This document shows positions 9,851-21,529 of a DNA stretch of 64,000 bases, one piece after another. Made by a program: the position numbers and the translations under genes. Below the pieces are notes generated by a model that searched no databases, had not been told where the DNA came from, and worked only from the letters and a program-made list of their open reading frames with translations. The DNA comes from Hemicordylus capensis (Eukaryota; Chordata; Lepidosauria; Squamata; Cordylidae), in the NCBI RefSeq assembly GCF_027244095.1, contig NC_069661.1, positions 14,952,001 to 15,016,000 on the forward strand. Reading direction: 5' to 3'. The stretch's first letter is position 1. Every line of letters begins with the position of its first letter.

Positions 9851-10023
9851 GTTTTCTATACCCCTTATTATCCTAGGATCTTCTCCATTTCCTGAAGACT
9901 CTGTCAGTTAGTGGTCTTTTCTGATTCTGACAAATTATTGGACGCTCTCCTGACAGTAAGTTTCCAGTCCTGGATCCTAACAAGCACAACTGGGTCCTTA
10001 TTCTACAAATACTCTGCATGAGT

Positions 10024-10215
10024 ACATAGGAATTTAGGAAGCTGCCTTCTTCTCAGTCAGACCATTGGTTCATCTAGCTCAGTATTGTCTACAATGACTG
10101 GTAGCGGCTTCTCCAAGTTTGCAGGCAGGAGTTTTCCCCCCATCCCTATCGAGATGCCAGGGACTGAACCTGGGACCTTCTGAATGCAAAGCAGATGCTC
10201 TACCACTAAGCTATG
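10024..10215 (-). mobile_element. tRNA-headed SINE sharing the 5S SINE body
   Basis: The minus-strand head is TAGCTTAGTGGTAGAGCATC with B-box GGTTCAGTCCC, followed by the common body GAGAAGCCGCTACCAGTC and the end of the TCCTATGTAC type. Confidence 0.85.
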
Positions 10216-10359
10216 GCCCCACAGCATGCATTCTAATATCCTAACAATTTGAGCTTCCATCTGTTCTGCAAAGACATGCACCTTGTCCAGTTAGCTAAAA
10301 TCAGCAGTACAGTAGGTAATTCACTAGTTTGGGGATGCCAAGCTGCTTGTCTAAATATT

Positions 10360-10440
10360 TAATTTAATTTATTTATTTAACATATTTCTATACTGCCCAA
10401 AACTCATGTCTCTGGGCGGTTCACAACAAGAATATAGTGC
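10360..10440 (-). mobile_element. L2 3' tip fragment
   Basis: It has (AAAT)n, then ATTTCTATACTGCCCAAAAC and TCTGGGCGGTTCACAAC, a standard L2 end on the minus strand. Confidence 0.75.
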
Positions 10441-10527
10441 TAGTGAATAATTATTCTGTTCAGTTGCAGTCATGGGTGTACATGACCTCCCAGCCCAAAT
10501 CAGTATATGACTCCAGACTGATACAGC

Positions 10528-11445
10528 TCTAGAACATAAGAACAGCCCTGCTGGATCAGGCCCAAGGCCCATCTAGTCCAGCATCCTGTTCCACACAGTG
10601 GCCCACCAGATGCCGCTGGGGAGCCCACAGGCAAGAGGTATGTGCATGCCCTCTCTCCTGCTGTTGCTCCCCTGCAACTGTTATTGAGGGGCATCTTGCC
10701 TCTGAGGCTGGAGATGGCCCACAGCCACCAGACTAGTAGCCATTGATAGACCTGTCCTCCCTGAATCTGTCTAAGCCCCTTTTAAAGCCATCCAAGCTGG
10801 TGGCCATCACCACATCCCATGGCAAGGAATTCCACAGATTAATTATGTGCTGTGTGAAAAAGTACTTCCGCTTGTTGGTCCTAAATTTCCTGACCTCCAG
10901 TTTCATGGGGTGACCCCTAGTTCTAGTGTTGTGAGAGAGGGAGAAACGTTCCTCTCTGTCCACCTTCTCTACTCCATGCATAATTTTATACACTTCGATC
11001 ATGTCTCCCCTTAGTTGCCTCTTTTCCAAGGTAAAGAGCCCCAGATGCTGTAGCCTAGCCTCATAAGGAAGGTGCTCCAAGGCCCCTGATCATTTTGGTT
11101 GCCCTCTTTGGCACCTTTTGCAGTTCTACAATATCCTTCTTAAGATACGGTGACCAAAGCTGTATGCAGTACTCCAGATGTGGCTGCACATTTTTATTTT
11201 CAGTTCCCTTCCTAATGATTCCTAGCATGGAATTCGCTTTTTTCACAGCTGCCATGCACTGAGACGACACTTTCAATGAGCACCATGTCCGCCATGACCC
11301 CAAGATCTCTCTCCTGGTCAGTCACCGACAGCTCAGATCCCATCAGCGTATATGTGAAGTTGGTGTTTTGTGCCCCAATGTGCATCACTTTACACTTGCT
11401 TACACTGAACCGCATTTGCCATTTTGTCGCCCAGTCCCTCTTTGC
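10528..11445 (-). mobile_element. CR1-type LINE, 3' end with broken ORF2
   Basis: On the minus strand three segments read in turn: FSVSKCKVMHIGAQN then DLGVMAD (about 11415-11290), NVQPHLEYCIQLWSPYLKKD (about 11200-11130), and MEHLPYEARLQHLGLFTLEK to DGFKRGLDRFREDRSINGY (11080-10733). They lie in different frames, so at least two frame breaks separate them. The 3' UTR ends GGGCTGTTCTTATGTTCTAG, the CR1 3' signature. The element is 5' truncated. Confidence 0.93.
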
Positions 11446-11814
11446 TTGATAATATAATATTATCCCTCTGCTTGAGAATATAATTTCTTTTTCAGATTAA
11501 TCAGAACTCCATTCACATGTTGAGAAGTATGTCCTTTGAAATCCCTTAACTGGTTCATCTAGAAATCTCAGATACGTTTTTCTCTCTCTCTTCATGTTTT
11601 GCCTAGTTTTGTTTATGTTAGAAGTCTCTAGAATTTTACTGTAGTTCTCTTGACATCACTACTATGACATTTCACTCCCACTGCACGAATGGATGGAGGT
11701 TTGTATGAATATGGGTTATTTAAAAAAATCAAGCAAAGGATGGATTCTGAGAAACGGCTAACGTGGTGACTGAGATGATGTTATTCCTGTGCTGGACTGG
11801 GACCATAATAAAGA

Positions 11815-11838
11815 TTGATTGATTGATTGATTGATTGA
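11815..11838. repeat. (GATT)n tract
   Basis: About six GATT units lie directly before a truncated SINE. Confidence 0.9.
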
Positions 11839-11843
11839 GATGA

Positions 11844-11985
11844 TAGCAATAGCAATAGCAATAGCAATAGCACTTACATTTATATACCGCTTTATAGCCA
11901 GAGCTCTCTAAGCGGTTTACAATGATTTAGCATATTGCCCCCAACATTCTGGGTACTCATTTTACCGACCTCGGAATGATGAAGC
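11844..11985 (-). mobile_element. tRNA SINE with GCTATT tail, 5' truncated
   Basis: On the minus strand CCGAGGTCGGTAAAATGAGT, GTTGGGGGC and AAACCGCTTAGAGAGC lead to the (TATTGC)n tail. The tRNA head is lost; compare the full copy at 52828. Confidence 0.85.
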
Positions 11986-12358
11986 TAACCTATTTTGTTC
12001 ACTTGTTGATTTGAATGTAGGGATGTGGCACAGTTTTTGAAATACCTTTAAGATGCCTGGCGAGCATGAGCCAAAGTTGAGAGAGACCTGCATAAGCTCT
12101 GACTCAACAAAGCTATTATAGTCCACTGCCCACGTATGGTGGTCTAACCAGGGATTCCATAGCTCTCCTGTTTTTGGAATCCCAGATCAGTGTTTATCAG
12201 GGCCACCATACATGATTGATGGGCTGTGTTTGGCCTATCAGGTCACAAGTTAAGCCAGACTGACAAGATCTATAAGGAAAGCCACTGCTAAAAGCACTAC
12301 CAAGCCATCAAATTCTGCCCGCGGCCTCCAGCTGATTTGATCTCAAGTTTAATCCTAG

Positions 12359-12470
12359 TTATTCTTATTCTTATTCTTATTCTTATTCTTATTTATTGCA
12401 TTTATAAACTGCCCCATACAGAGGCTCTGGGCGGTGTACAACTAGTTTAAAAAACTTAAAAACAAACATC
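12359..12470 (-). mobile_element. (TTCTTA)n tract and L2 3' tip
   Basis: About six TTCTTA units (12359-12395) are followed by ATAAACTGCCCCATACAGAG and CTCTGGGCGGTGTACAAC, an L2 end on the minus strand. Confidence 0.65.
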
Positions 12471-12479
12471 AGTTGAAGA

Positions 12480-14235
12480 TGTATTGCTTGACCAATTTGG
12501 TTGTTATATGTCTTCATCATAACCGCAAGTGGATTAAATCAAGAATTAAATAAAACTGCACCCAGGGCTAAACAAGCAAACCAAACAATTCTCAAAACAA
12601 CATGTAAAGAAAACAAGCAGTTCATTTGTTTAAAAGCACATCTTGATATATTTGTACATTTTGACAGTTTACAGCATTTATTTAAATACAATTTGTTCTC
12701 GCTTTCTCTGCAGCTACAGCACATCCTGCAACTCTTAACGTAACACTTTTGTCTTGTTTGGACAGAAGTACATTATTTTGACAAAGTCATCAGTACTAGC
12801 CAAACTATCCAACACGTTTAATTATTTCTAACAACCTGACTCCATTTTGTTATTCATGCGGCATCTCAGAGGCCACAGGTGAAAACCAACTTCTGGGTGT
12901 GCCAAAGCAGTTCAGACTCACCCTAAAAAACAGGCTGATTCACGCTCAACATCACTACAGGCTATATTTATTATTCCTACAATTACACCAGCCTACGGTC
13001 AGGGTCTGTACAATTAATGACAAAGTGTAAGAGGAAGGATGAGGATAAGGATGAGGATGATGCATCTAGCCTGGGGATCTCTGGGACTCCTGACTTTTAA
13101 AAGACTTTCATGTGGCATGGAGACATACTATTTTTCTTCTTTCTTACAGCCACTTGTATGCCAGAGTTCTCCCTAACAAGGTGGCTAACAATAAACCAAT
13201 AAAACTATCATAAAATCAAAGCGTCACATGGCAGAAAATACCATGGTAGCATGAACTGCAAGAAAAACAAGTCGCCAACAGATTAAAACAGTTCGAGCAG
13301 TTTACCAGTCAAGACTAAATCAGTATCAAGTGAAAAACCAAAACTTAACTAGACACCAGTGGCTCTGGGCAAAGGGGACTGCCTTCACTGAGTGCCTGGC
13401 AGGGTTGTCAACATAGTAATTGGGAGCTTGAGTGCTGTATGTATTTTAACCACTTTCAGCTTAAACTGCGGTATAAGTTACAGCTTAGATTGCTTCTCCT
13501 CTGCTTATTGATATAACCATGGTTAGCCAAACTGGGTCTCATGTCATTTTGTTTTCTAGAAAGAGAAGCCTTGTTAGCCAGTAAAAATAGATTCCGCACA
13601 TGAGCACTATCTAGTAGTCATCGCTTGCATGATTTTCATGATCCTGATACCTGTATAATGCTAAATCAGCCAATTATTGATGGCTGTTCATGTCTCCAGT
13701 ATGGGACTGTTGGCAACCCTCAGCCTGCAGCCCACGAGGACCACAGAGTGCTCTGGTAAGGAGTGAGAAAGGAAAGGAGTCGGAGCTCATTAATGATTTC
13801 GTTATTAGTGAAAGTAACTGTTTTGCTCTGAGCCACAGGTCCTTCCCATTAGCTGAAAATAAGAGACAGATGGCATCCCATATGGGACGGACAATTTGGG
13901 GCTGAAATAAGGGGAGGTCCCTGCTAATAAGGGACTGTTGGTCACCCTAGCATGGCAGGCAGACCGCTAAGAGGAGAGAATTCCACAAAGGAGGCACAAC
14001 AGCAGAAAAGGGGCTCTCTCTGGACACAAGCACGCGTTAGGTACTTGTCCCAGGGATCTTGTGTCATTTTTTCTATGAACTCTGGAGACCAGAGGTCTAA
14101 CACATTTGCTCCCATGTGTCTGTGAGCCTTTAAATCCTCTGGGCAGCACTGCCTCCCACTGCCCCTGTAATTTCAGTGTTCCTTTTTATTATTCTGCTAT
14201 TTACACACAGTCTACCAGATGTTATTGACTGGATT
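12480..14235. other. Intergenic, mostly unique
   Basis: AT-rich DNA without a recognisable gene. 13140-13300 resembles a very worn LINE 3' end on the minus strand (GTGGCTAACAATAAACC..AAAATCAAAG). Nothing else is supported. Confidence 0.4.
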
Positions 14236-14239
14236 TGGT

Positions 14240-14615
14240 ACTTTAATTATCGGGCCCTTTCCAAGGGCCTAGGATAACTAAAGAAAGAGTAAAGATAGCG
14301 TCGTCGTATACGTGCTGTCCCAAGTAGTGTGGCCTTCTGTAGCTGATGTGTTGTAATTTTGGCGATGTCCAAGGTGTCAAGATGGTGTTCAAGTTCTTTT
14401 GGTACTGCACCAAGGGCACCCTCAACTATTGGCACCACGGTTGTTTTCTTTTTTCAGAGCCGCTCAGTTTCAATCTGAAGGTCCTTGTATTTAGTTATTT
14501 TCTCCAGTTGTTTTTCATCAACTCGTCTAACCCCTGGGATTGCAATATAAATTATCAGAACCCAATTCTTCTCGATGACTTTCAGATCCAACGTATTGTG
14601 CGCTACATGCCTTAT
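14240..14615 (-). mobile_element. LINE ORF2 C-terminal fragment, probably R4/Dong-like
   Basis: The minus strand reads AIPGVRRVDEKQLEKITKYK, LQIETERL, a stop, then KKKTTVVPIVEGALGAVPKE and ITTHQLQKATLLGTARI. This IPG.SRV..K..EK..KY / VPIV.GALGA.PK / LQK..LLGTARI signature ends the reverse transcriptase protein of certain non-LTR elements. I link it to the R4/Dong group from memory only. It is a broken, 5'-truncated copy. Confidence 0.55.
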
Positions 14616-15274
14616 TTATTGTTATTGTTATTATTATCATTATTATCATTATTATTTTATCTACAATGTAAACAGAGAAACATAAGAAAAAGAGAAAAGA
14701 AAATTTCAGTGTTCCTGATTATTATGGTGCTTGTCCCTCCCACCTGCTACCAGTCAGACTTCACACCATCAAGGGCAGCACCCCCATGAAATGATCTGAA
14801 ATGGTCCCCCCGAAGTAGAGCCTCCCCTGAAGTTCTTAGTAGGCAGGTAGACTTGCATGAGATCTGGCAATCTTTCTGTCCGGCGGGCGGCCTCATGGGA
14901 GGCGCCACTGGCATTACCAAGTCTGACCAAGCCACGACAGAAATGGAGGGAACCGCAGTGAGACAAGGCAGCTGATGAAAGGCCCGTACCAGCAGCAGCC
15001 CGCCCAGGGAGCTTGGAGTGCAGGAGGCCTCTGACAAGCAGCTGCCTGGGCCGGACATGGAGGAGACACCTCCCGATGATGCAGAGAGGCGCCGTAGGGA
15101 GAATGGTCGAGTCAGGTGAGGGGTGAGGGAGCAGAGGGATTGAGACAGCTGCATGTAATCAGTGAAGGAAGGGGTTAATAAAGGAAGGGGGGTTGGAAGG
15201 GCGGGGGCCATATTTTGATGCTGGCAACCAGATTAACAGCTCTGTCCTCTGTGCTAGCTACACAGCAGTGAGCC

Positions 15275-15326
<52 letters not shown>

Positions 15327-15690
15327 TTCTTTCTCAGTTGTGCACACACAGCAGCACTAAACCGATAATAAAAATTTAAGGTATGGATTCATATAAGTCA
15401 GTAATATATACATCACTGATACTCAGGGTCTTGATTACCACTACATACACCTCCTGCCTCGCCTCCCAGCCAGCCCCCCCCAGCCCCCAAACTTGTGTCC
15501 CTCATTCTGGCAATGAAATGTTGGCAACCCTTGCTCAAATAATCACACGCAGTGCTTAGCCTTTGTTTTTCTTTTCGGGGGGGGGGACTAGGGCTCTTTG
15601 CAAAGATGCATGAATTGGGGGGGGGGAATTGCAAAAGAGGAGAATTGTAGAAGAACTGCAAAAGAGCTTCCTAATGAAGAATGTGATCAA
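14616..15690. other. Unassigned intergenic DNA with a (CT)n tract
   Basis: 14800-15230 is fairly GC-rich and unmatched. A 154-codon open frame on the minus strand there has no family features. A (CT)n microsatellite spans 15276-15323. 15560-15640 has long G runs. Confidence 0.35.
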
Positions 15691-15691
15691 G

Positions 15692-15804
15692 CAGAGGTTC
15701 TCAAGCTTGGTTCCCCAGATGTCCTTGGACTAAAACTCCCATCAGTCCCAAACCACAATGGCCAAAGGCCAACAACATCTGGGGAACCAAGTTTGAGAAC
15801 CCCT
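15692..15804. mobile_element. hAT-type hairpin MITE
   Basis: The arms CAGAGGTTCTCAAGCTTGGT and ACCAAGTTTGAGAACCCCT enclose ACTAAAACTCCCATCAG. The flanks TGATCAAG and TGATTAAA agree at 6 of 8 bases. Confidence 0.8.
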
Positions 15805-16041
15805 TGATTAAAATTATTATTACAACCACACCATACCTTTGTGACTAGATCAATGAACTGACATTTTTGGAGAACTACCCCCTTTGGCCCCCTGGTTGCT
15901 CTCCACCAACCTTGTGAACTTCAGTCTTATTTCTGGAGGGTCAGAGTTCACAGGATGTCAACAAGTAGATAGTGAAGTTATGTGTATTCTTGTATCACCG
16001 CAATGGACAGCTCCTATCACAGGATGATCACAGCAGCTTAA

Positions 16042-16270
16042 GGTAGTGGTTAGACCAGGATAGCAGAGACCCAAGTTTAAATCCCCACTCAGACATGAAG
16101 CTCACAGGTTGACCTTGAGCTGGTCATTCTCTCTGCAGCCTAACTTACAGGGTTGTTATGAGAATAAAATGGGGAGGATAAAACCTTGTGAATCACCCTA
16201 AGCTCCTTGGAGGAAGGGAGGAATACAAACGTAATTGATTAAGTAGTAGTAGTAATAAATAATAATAATA
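16042..16270 (+). mobile_element. Sauria SINE (tRNA head, BovB-like tail), diverged
   Basis: The head is GGTAGTGGTTAGACCAGG with B box AAGTTTAAATCCCC. The body is CAGCCTAACTTACAGGGTTG. The tail AGCTCCTTGGAGGAAGGG then AATACAAACGTAA is the BovB-type end, followed by (TAA)n. Confidence 0.85.
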
Positions 16271-17094
16271 AGACCTCACAGTGGGAAGGCTAAAGGTGTT
16301 GTACATAGTAGGGGAATAAATGTTTCTAAATAATATGGTGTTTTCATGTGCATGAACAGAGGGAATTGATTGCAGCAAACTGAGGGAAAATAAATAGACC
16401 TCTGAGTATAATTGCTGGCAAGAAGTGCCAGATACAATCAGGAGTCACAATGATTTAGTGATTCCTCCCCCCCACTCCGCCATCTTAAAAGAAATCACCA
16501 GGCACCTGAGAAAGAAAGAATGGTCTTTTTACTCCATTGGCACATTGTATTTGTTAATCATTATTGGGGAAACTGCTCTTCTAAAGTTACAGCCCAGCCA
16601 ACCTTCCTTCCTCCCAACTGTTCCTTCTGTAGCAGTTTGTTTCCATCCACTTGATAAGACTATGAAGTGACTTCTCTTTTTTTAAGTGCCAAGAATGTAC
16701 TTGTTCCTCCATTAAAACAGAGAGGCCCTGCATCCCTAAGGAGAAGAGAACTGGATGCATTTAGCTGCATGTTGGAATCTATACCGTAGATGGTTTGGGC
16801 AGGCAGCCTCGGGGGCAAATTCTTCCCCTCAACACTTCACAGTCTATTGTATATCATGTCTGCTTTCTTTACATTGTTAGAGAGGAGCTGAAGAAGCAGA
16901 GCGGTTGACTTGACAAAGCCCAGTCAGTCCAGTCATAAGGGAAGCTGAAGACCCAGGCTCAGAAGATAAACGTGGAGCATAATGTAGGAATGGTGAATTT
17001 GGCCAAAGGATACAGCCACTGGGTCCTTGGCTCACTAGGATTCAACTTCTTATAGTGGGAATTTCCTGCAAGATGTTACTGAGATTGTGTATTG

Positions 17095-17098
<4 letters not shown>
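16271..17098. other. Unique intergenic DNA
   Basis: AT-rich, with no recognisable gene or repeat. Confidence 0.4.

Positions 17099-17145
<47 letters not shown>
17099..17145. repeat. (AG)n microsatellite
   Basis: About 23 AG units. Confidence 0.97.
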
Positions 17146-17150
<5 letters not shown>

Positions 17151-17360
17151 GGATATTGTCCAGCTGCTCAAAGTTAACCTGGTGCCATCTTGGAGGTCTT
17201 CCCCATCAGCACTGGTGCTGAACTTGGTAAGACTTTCTTCTGAATAAATATGCATAGAATTGGGCAACAAGGCCAGCCCTGGGGGTTGATAGTTATATTG
17301 ATCAAGGAAAAACACCAGACCATAATGAAGTAGCATGGAGTGCCACTTGGATACAAATAC

Positions 17361-17411
17361 GAATATGACAAATATTTATATACAGTTTTTCAACAAAAGT
17401 TTCCAAAGCGG

Positions 17412-17457
<46 letters not shown>

Positions 17458-17564
17458 ATGGCTCCCTGTCCCCAAAGGGCTCACAATCTGAAAAAGAAAC
17501 ATAAGATAGACACCAGCAACAGCCACTGGAAGCATGCTGTACTGGGGTTGGATGGAAAGGTGCC
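17361..17564 (-). mobile_element. L2-tailed SINE with internal (GATA)n expansion
   Basis: ATATTTATATACAGTTTTTC (tail form B) is followed by a (GATA)n tract (17412-17457) in place of the usual linker. Then GGCTCCCTGTCCCCAAAGGG and CACCAGCAACAGCCACTGG follow. The head is missing. Confidence 0.8.
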
Positions 17565-17567
17565 CAC

Positions 17568-17660
17568 ATTATTTATTTATTTATTTAAAATATTTTTGCC
17601 CTGCCCCTCCAGTACACTACAGCTTGGGGCAGCTCACAACATTAGTAAAATAGATACAAT
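17568..17660 (-). mobile_element. LINE 3' tip, L2- or CR1-like
   Basis: (TTTA)n then TTTTTGCCCTGCCCCTCCAG and TGGGGCAGCTCACAAC form a LINE-end layout on the minus strand. The family is not certain. Confidence 0.45.
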
Positions 17661-17964
17661 GTCACATTAATGACAGTTGGGTGCCATCTCCACTGTTTCC
17701 CGTTTTATGGCCCAGATCTTACTTTTCTGGAGGGCATCTCTACTAGCACGGGCGGCCCTCATTTTTCTTAAGGATGTGGGGGCAATCAGGTAGTATGTCT
17801 GCCATATAATTCCATCCCTCTGCCAGCCCAGATTGATAGAAAATAAGCTTCCAAAATTAGAATGGAGAGATGTACCATAAAGAACTTGAATAGCAAACAT
17901 CAAAGATTATGAGAGCCGTTGTCCAACAATATCTGGGGACTCAAGTTTGATAACCCCTGCCATT

Positions 17965-18415
17965 GGCTATTGAGGCTATTCACGCGGCCACTCGAAAGGC
18001 TAAGAGAGCCCAGCCCACTTTTGAGCGGTCATGAGAACTGCTGGGAGCCATGCGGCTCCCGGTGGTTAGCCCCCTTATTCCCCTCCCCCAAACGAGGTTA
18101 GCGGAGCGAGCACTCCACTAACCCCGTTTTGGCAATCGTGAGTCACCACAGCGCAGCTCTGCCGGGAGGCTCCAACAAGCCTCCCAACCTCAAGGGTCCC
18201 CCCACCCCCAGAATGCCCCACATACTCGCATGGGGCATCCTGGAATTTCCAGGGGCCATGCGGCCCTCGATCCCCGTCACTGGCTCCGTGACAGAGCCAG
18301 TAGTCATGTGGGCGGTTGATCCGGCCGCCCAGGGTGAGCTCCCTGCTCATCTGCAGGGAAGTGAAGCCCACTCTCCCCGTTAGGCTCAACACACGGTTAG
18401 GTTCTACACCCTCAT
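17965..18415. mobile_element. GC-rich DNA element, GAGGCTATTCTCACGATC family
   Basis: The left end is GAGGCTATTCACGCGGCC. The interior is homologous to the 8487 and 30632 copies, including GGCTCCGTGACAGAGCC, the GGTTAGCGGAGCGAGCACT hairpin and AATCGTGAG. The right end is worn, so its limit is approximate. Confidence 0.75.
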
Positions 18416-18424
18416 TATCTAAGC

Positions 18425-18562
18425 CAGGAGTGCCTAACTTGTGGTTCTCCAGATGTTGCTGAACTACAACTCTCATAATCTCCAGCCACAATAAACTGTA
18501 GCTGGGGATGATGAGAGTTGTAGTTCAGCATCATGTGGAGTACCACAGTTTGGGAACCCCGG
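18425..18562. mobile_element. hAT-type hairpin MITE
   Basis: Arms built on GCTGAACTACAACTCTCAT and ATGAGAGTTGTAGTTCAGC form a long hairpin. The flanks ATCTAAGC and ATCTAGGC match at 7 of 8 bases. Confidence 0.85.
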
Positions 18563-18570
18563 ATCTAGGC

Positions 18571-20185
18571 TGGTGAGCCACTTTGGACAGTATGCTTAGA
18601 GTCTTCTACAGGCACAGAAGAGAGCAAGTGTTCAAACTTCAACCCCCACCCACCCACCCAAAATTGACAGGTCATGAAATGACAACCCTCCAAGAATGAC
18701 CTAGGTCCTGGAGTGATGTCTCCAGGAATCAGCATCGATTTTCAGGTAACTACTGAAAGCAAGTGTCAATGGCTTGTCACTGTGAAAAATACTGGGGAAA
18801 AATTAGTGGGGCGGGGGGAGAGACATCTCTAGGAATAACTTCAGTCAGATTTGACAGCCCTACATAAAAGGCTCTCATTCAGCCACACCTGGTAACCATA
18901 AGGAGCTTGGCCTTCTGCCCTTGCCTAGTTAAAGGAACAATATTATCAGGCTCTTGCACTTTAGTCTGAAAAAATGGACCTTAGGGACTTCAGAACTCCC
19001 TCTCAATTTCTGCATTTGGTTATGGCCGCCCATTGCCTCAGATTTGGCCTGGCATGTGCTAACATAGCATGAACAAAATGGCAGCCTCAGGGGATACAGG
19101 CAGTTTTAAGTTCAAATGAACAATGCCCCCCCCCCGCCGCCCGCTTTGTGATGGACTGAAATTATTCTTACAAAGCAGCCTCATGGGCTGTCTCCAGCCA
19201 GTTTTCCCTGTTGCGAGCAACAATAAAGGAAGTGAGTTAAAAGGGCATATTGATTTTTGTGTACAACAAAGCAGGAAGTGCAGAAGAATTTATGAAAGCA
19301 GCCGTGCAAGGGGTTGGCACACAACAGAGGACCCAAGGTTTGCGTTGTTAGCAAACGGGTGTGATGAGAGAGGACAGCTGTGACATACTTTTGGCTAGTG
19401 GACACTGGGGCTCTCACACAGCCCCATAATATGAAATCAGTACTTTAGAGGGCAGGAAACAAATAAGGAAGCTGTTTTTTTGCTGGGATTGCTGAGGCAA
19501 GAATGCAAGATTTTATGATTTCACACTCCACAGGGAGACATAAAAACCTCAAGATTACCTTTCTTTACATACAAAACAAACAAGGCAAATTGTCACTTAA
19601 CTCTCTTTTGTCAAAATGTCTGTTTGCATTCTCTCTTGATTCATAGTCTTGTTGGCGGGGCGGTCCTTTCATGAGGCAAGGTGAGGCAGTCATCTCAGGC
19701 GGCAGATTATTGGAGCGCCAGCAGATGACCCCTACTGCCGCCATTAGAGCAGCTCTTTGGGATTGAGCCGACCCTTGCAAATATTACAAGGAGCACACAC
19801 GCCTTCCAAAGCTTGCCAAAAAGCCCAAGGAGAGAAGACAAGGCTGCTGGGAACCTTCCCCCTGCTGGGAACCTTCCCCCTGCTCCTGTGCGTGTTCAAA
19901 GCTTGCAAAGGTTGGTTTTCCAAGGGCCCTGGCCCCCAATAGGGGCATGGGCATGGCAGCATTTTGCACCTCGCCTCAGGTGCTGCAATACCTGGGACCA
20001 CCCTGCTTATTGGGCTTTTTTGATCCTTAATAGCTTTTCTCTATCAGTGAGAGAACTGCAAAATGGGTGCTAAATGTGACAAAAACACATCCATTTAAAA
20101 GCATAGCAGTCTTTAGCCAGATTAGTCTTCCAGTTAGTGTGACTTCTACTATTGGGGGCACATGGAGACCAAAAACACAGCCTGG
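18571..20185. other. Intergenic DNA, no gene seen
   Basis: Mixed unique DNA. 19640-19760 has the look of a hAT-type element end (GTTGGCGGGGCGGTCC), but no second end is found. A tandem doubling of GCTGGGAACCTTCCCCCT lies at 19849-19882. Confidence 0.35.
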
Positions 20186-20187
20186 AA

Positions 20188-20450
20188 GTTTTTCACAGCT
20201 GACTTTAAGTTCCAGAATGGAGGGTGCGCATTCACATATTGGCCAAATTTACCCCGAAGCCCTTGCAAACTATCAGGGAACACTTCACATACAATTCAGT
20301 TGTTCACTGTGTGTTATAGTGTAGCCCAATTTATATCAGGGGTTAAAAAAATCCACTTTTGGTGTTGGTTTTGGGGGGCAACTTCAAACTCACAATAAAG
20401 CCTTGTAGTAAGCCCACGGTAAAGCCTGCTGTCTGGGAAAGCTCCTGGAA
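20188..20450 (-). repeat. Unnamed dispersed repeat, GCAGGCTTTACC family, copy 1
   Basis: On the minus strand, CCCAGACAGCAGGCTTTACC, AAAAGTGGATTTTTTTAACC, ATATAAATTGGGCTACACT, GTTCCCTGATAGTTTGCA and CAATATGTGAATGCGCACCC are all shared in order with 27122-27360 and in part with 52636-52820. Confidence 0.8.
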
Positions 20451-21114
20451 GCTGCCAGGCTGCAGAGGGAAGTGATGAATCTCTGTTCTTGCATTGACAC
20501 CAAGTAAACAGACAGCAGTTCCCTATCCAGATTGTTGAAAAGGTGAGACACTGCTTCAGAACATCAGTGATAACACAGCCTCCAATTGTCTCTATTTATC
20601 AGGGACAGTCCCCGCTTCTGGAATCTGAGCCTGGTAAATCACTGCCCCTCTTTTGTCCCTGGTTTTGCCTTTTGAGGATGCCTTATTCAGCTTTTTAATG
20701 TGAGTTGCTAGAGTTGTCATCCTTCAGGATTCAGCTCCCTCCCAGCATCTCCAGAAGTCTCCAACTGGTGGATGGGTGGAGATAAATCATGTCTCTAGTG
20801 CACCTGCAGGTAAAATGGGTGCACAACACCAAGGCACTATGCCGTGCGCAACAGTGGAATGCAGCCTTCAAACAATGCATAATAGTGGGCAGGGGGCGTG
20901 CTGGGCTTGGGCAGAAATCCTCAACAGAGGCATCCTTACCCCTGGACTCCACACTCCCTGGGGGCCCCCAAATCCTCTTTAGTCTGTCCTGGGTGGTGCC
21001 AGGCAGCTGAGAGTGACCGTGACTGTGACTGCACCAGGTGGCCAAGCTTGACCTTTGCTTTAGAGATGGGGTGGGGGGAGAAATATGTGGGAAGGGAACA
21101 GGTTAAGTGTATGT

Positions 21115-21165
21115 ATGTATGTATGATATTTCTATACCGCCCAAAACTTGCATCTCTGCATGTTG
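21115..21165 (-). mobile_element. L2 3' tip fragment
   Basis: (GTAT)n, then ATTTCTATACCGCCCAAAAC and TTGCATCTCTG. Confidence 0.65.
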
Positions 21166-21305
21166 CAATGTTGCTACTAAGTTGCATGTTGCAATGTTAC
21201 TGCTAATGCATATTTGCATAAATATACCTGTTTTATATTCTCACATTCTTGTGAGTTCAGTTGCTGTTTGTGCCCTCAAGAACCCACGTGTTGGAAATAC
21301 TGCAT

Positions 21306-21306
<1 letters not shown>

Positions 21307-21348
<42 letters not shown>
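21307..21348. repeat. (TG)n microsatellite
   Basis: About 21 TG units followed by (AGG)n. Confidence 0.97.
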
Positions 21349-21349
<1 letters not shown>

Positions 21350-21529
21350 GAGGAGGAGGATGCTTAACTTGCAGCAGGGGGATCCAGGCTCCAAAATTAC
21401 CTAGATGCACCTCTGATCCTCAATATGAGAATTGATCTTTACAAGTGTATCCCTATTGTTATCTGTGAAATGTTGGCGTTATGGGCTTGGCTCATCTGCA
21501 TTGGTAATCTGAAATCGCATGTTCTGCAT

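Noticed and set aside
14747-15211. A 154-codon minus-strand open frame
   Set aside because: No recognisable domain, signal or splice context; the DNA is GC-rich and unmatched, so the length alone is weak evidence.
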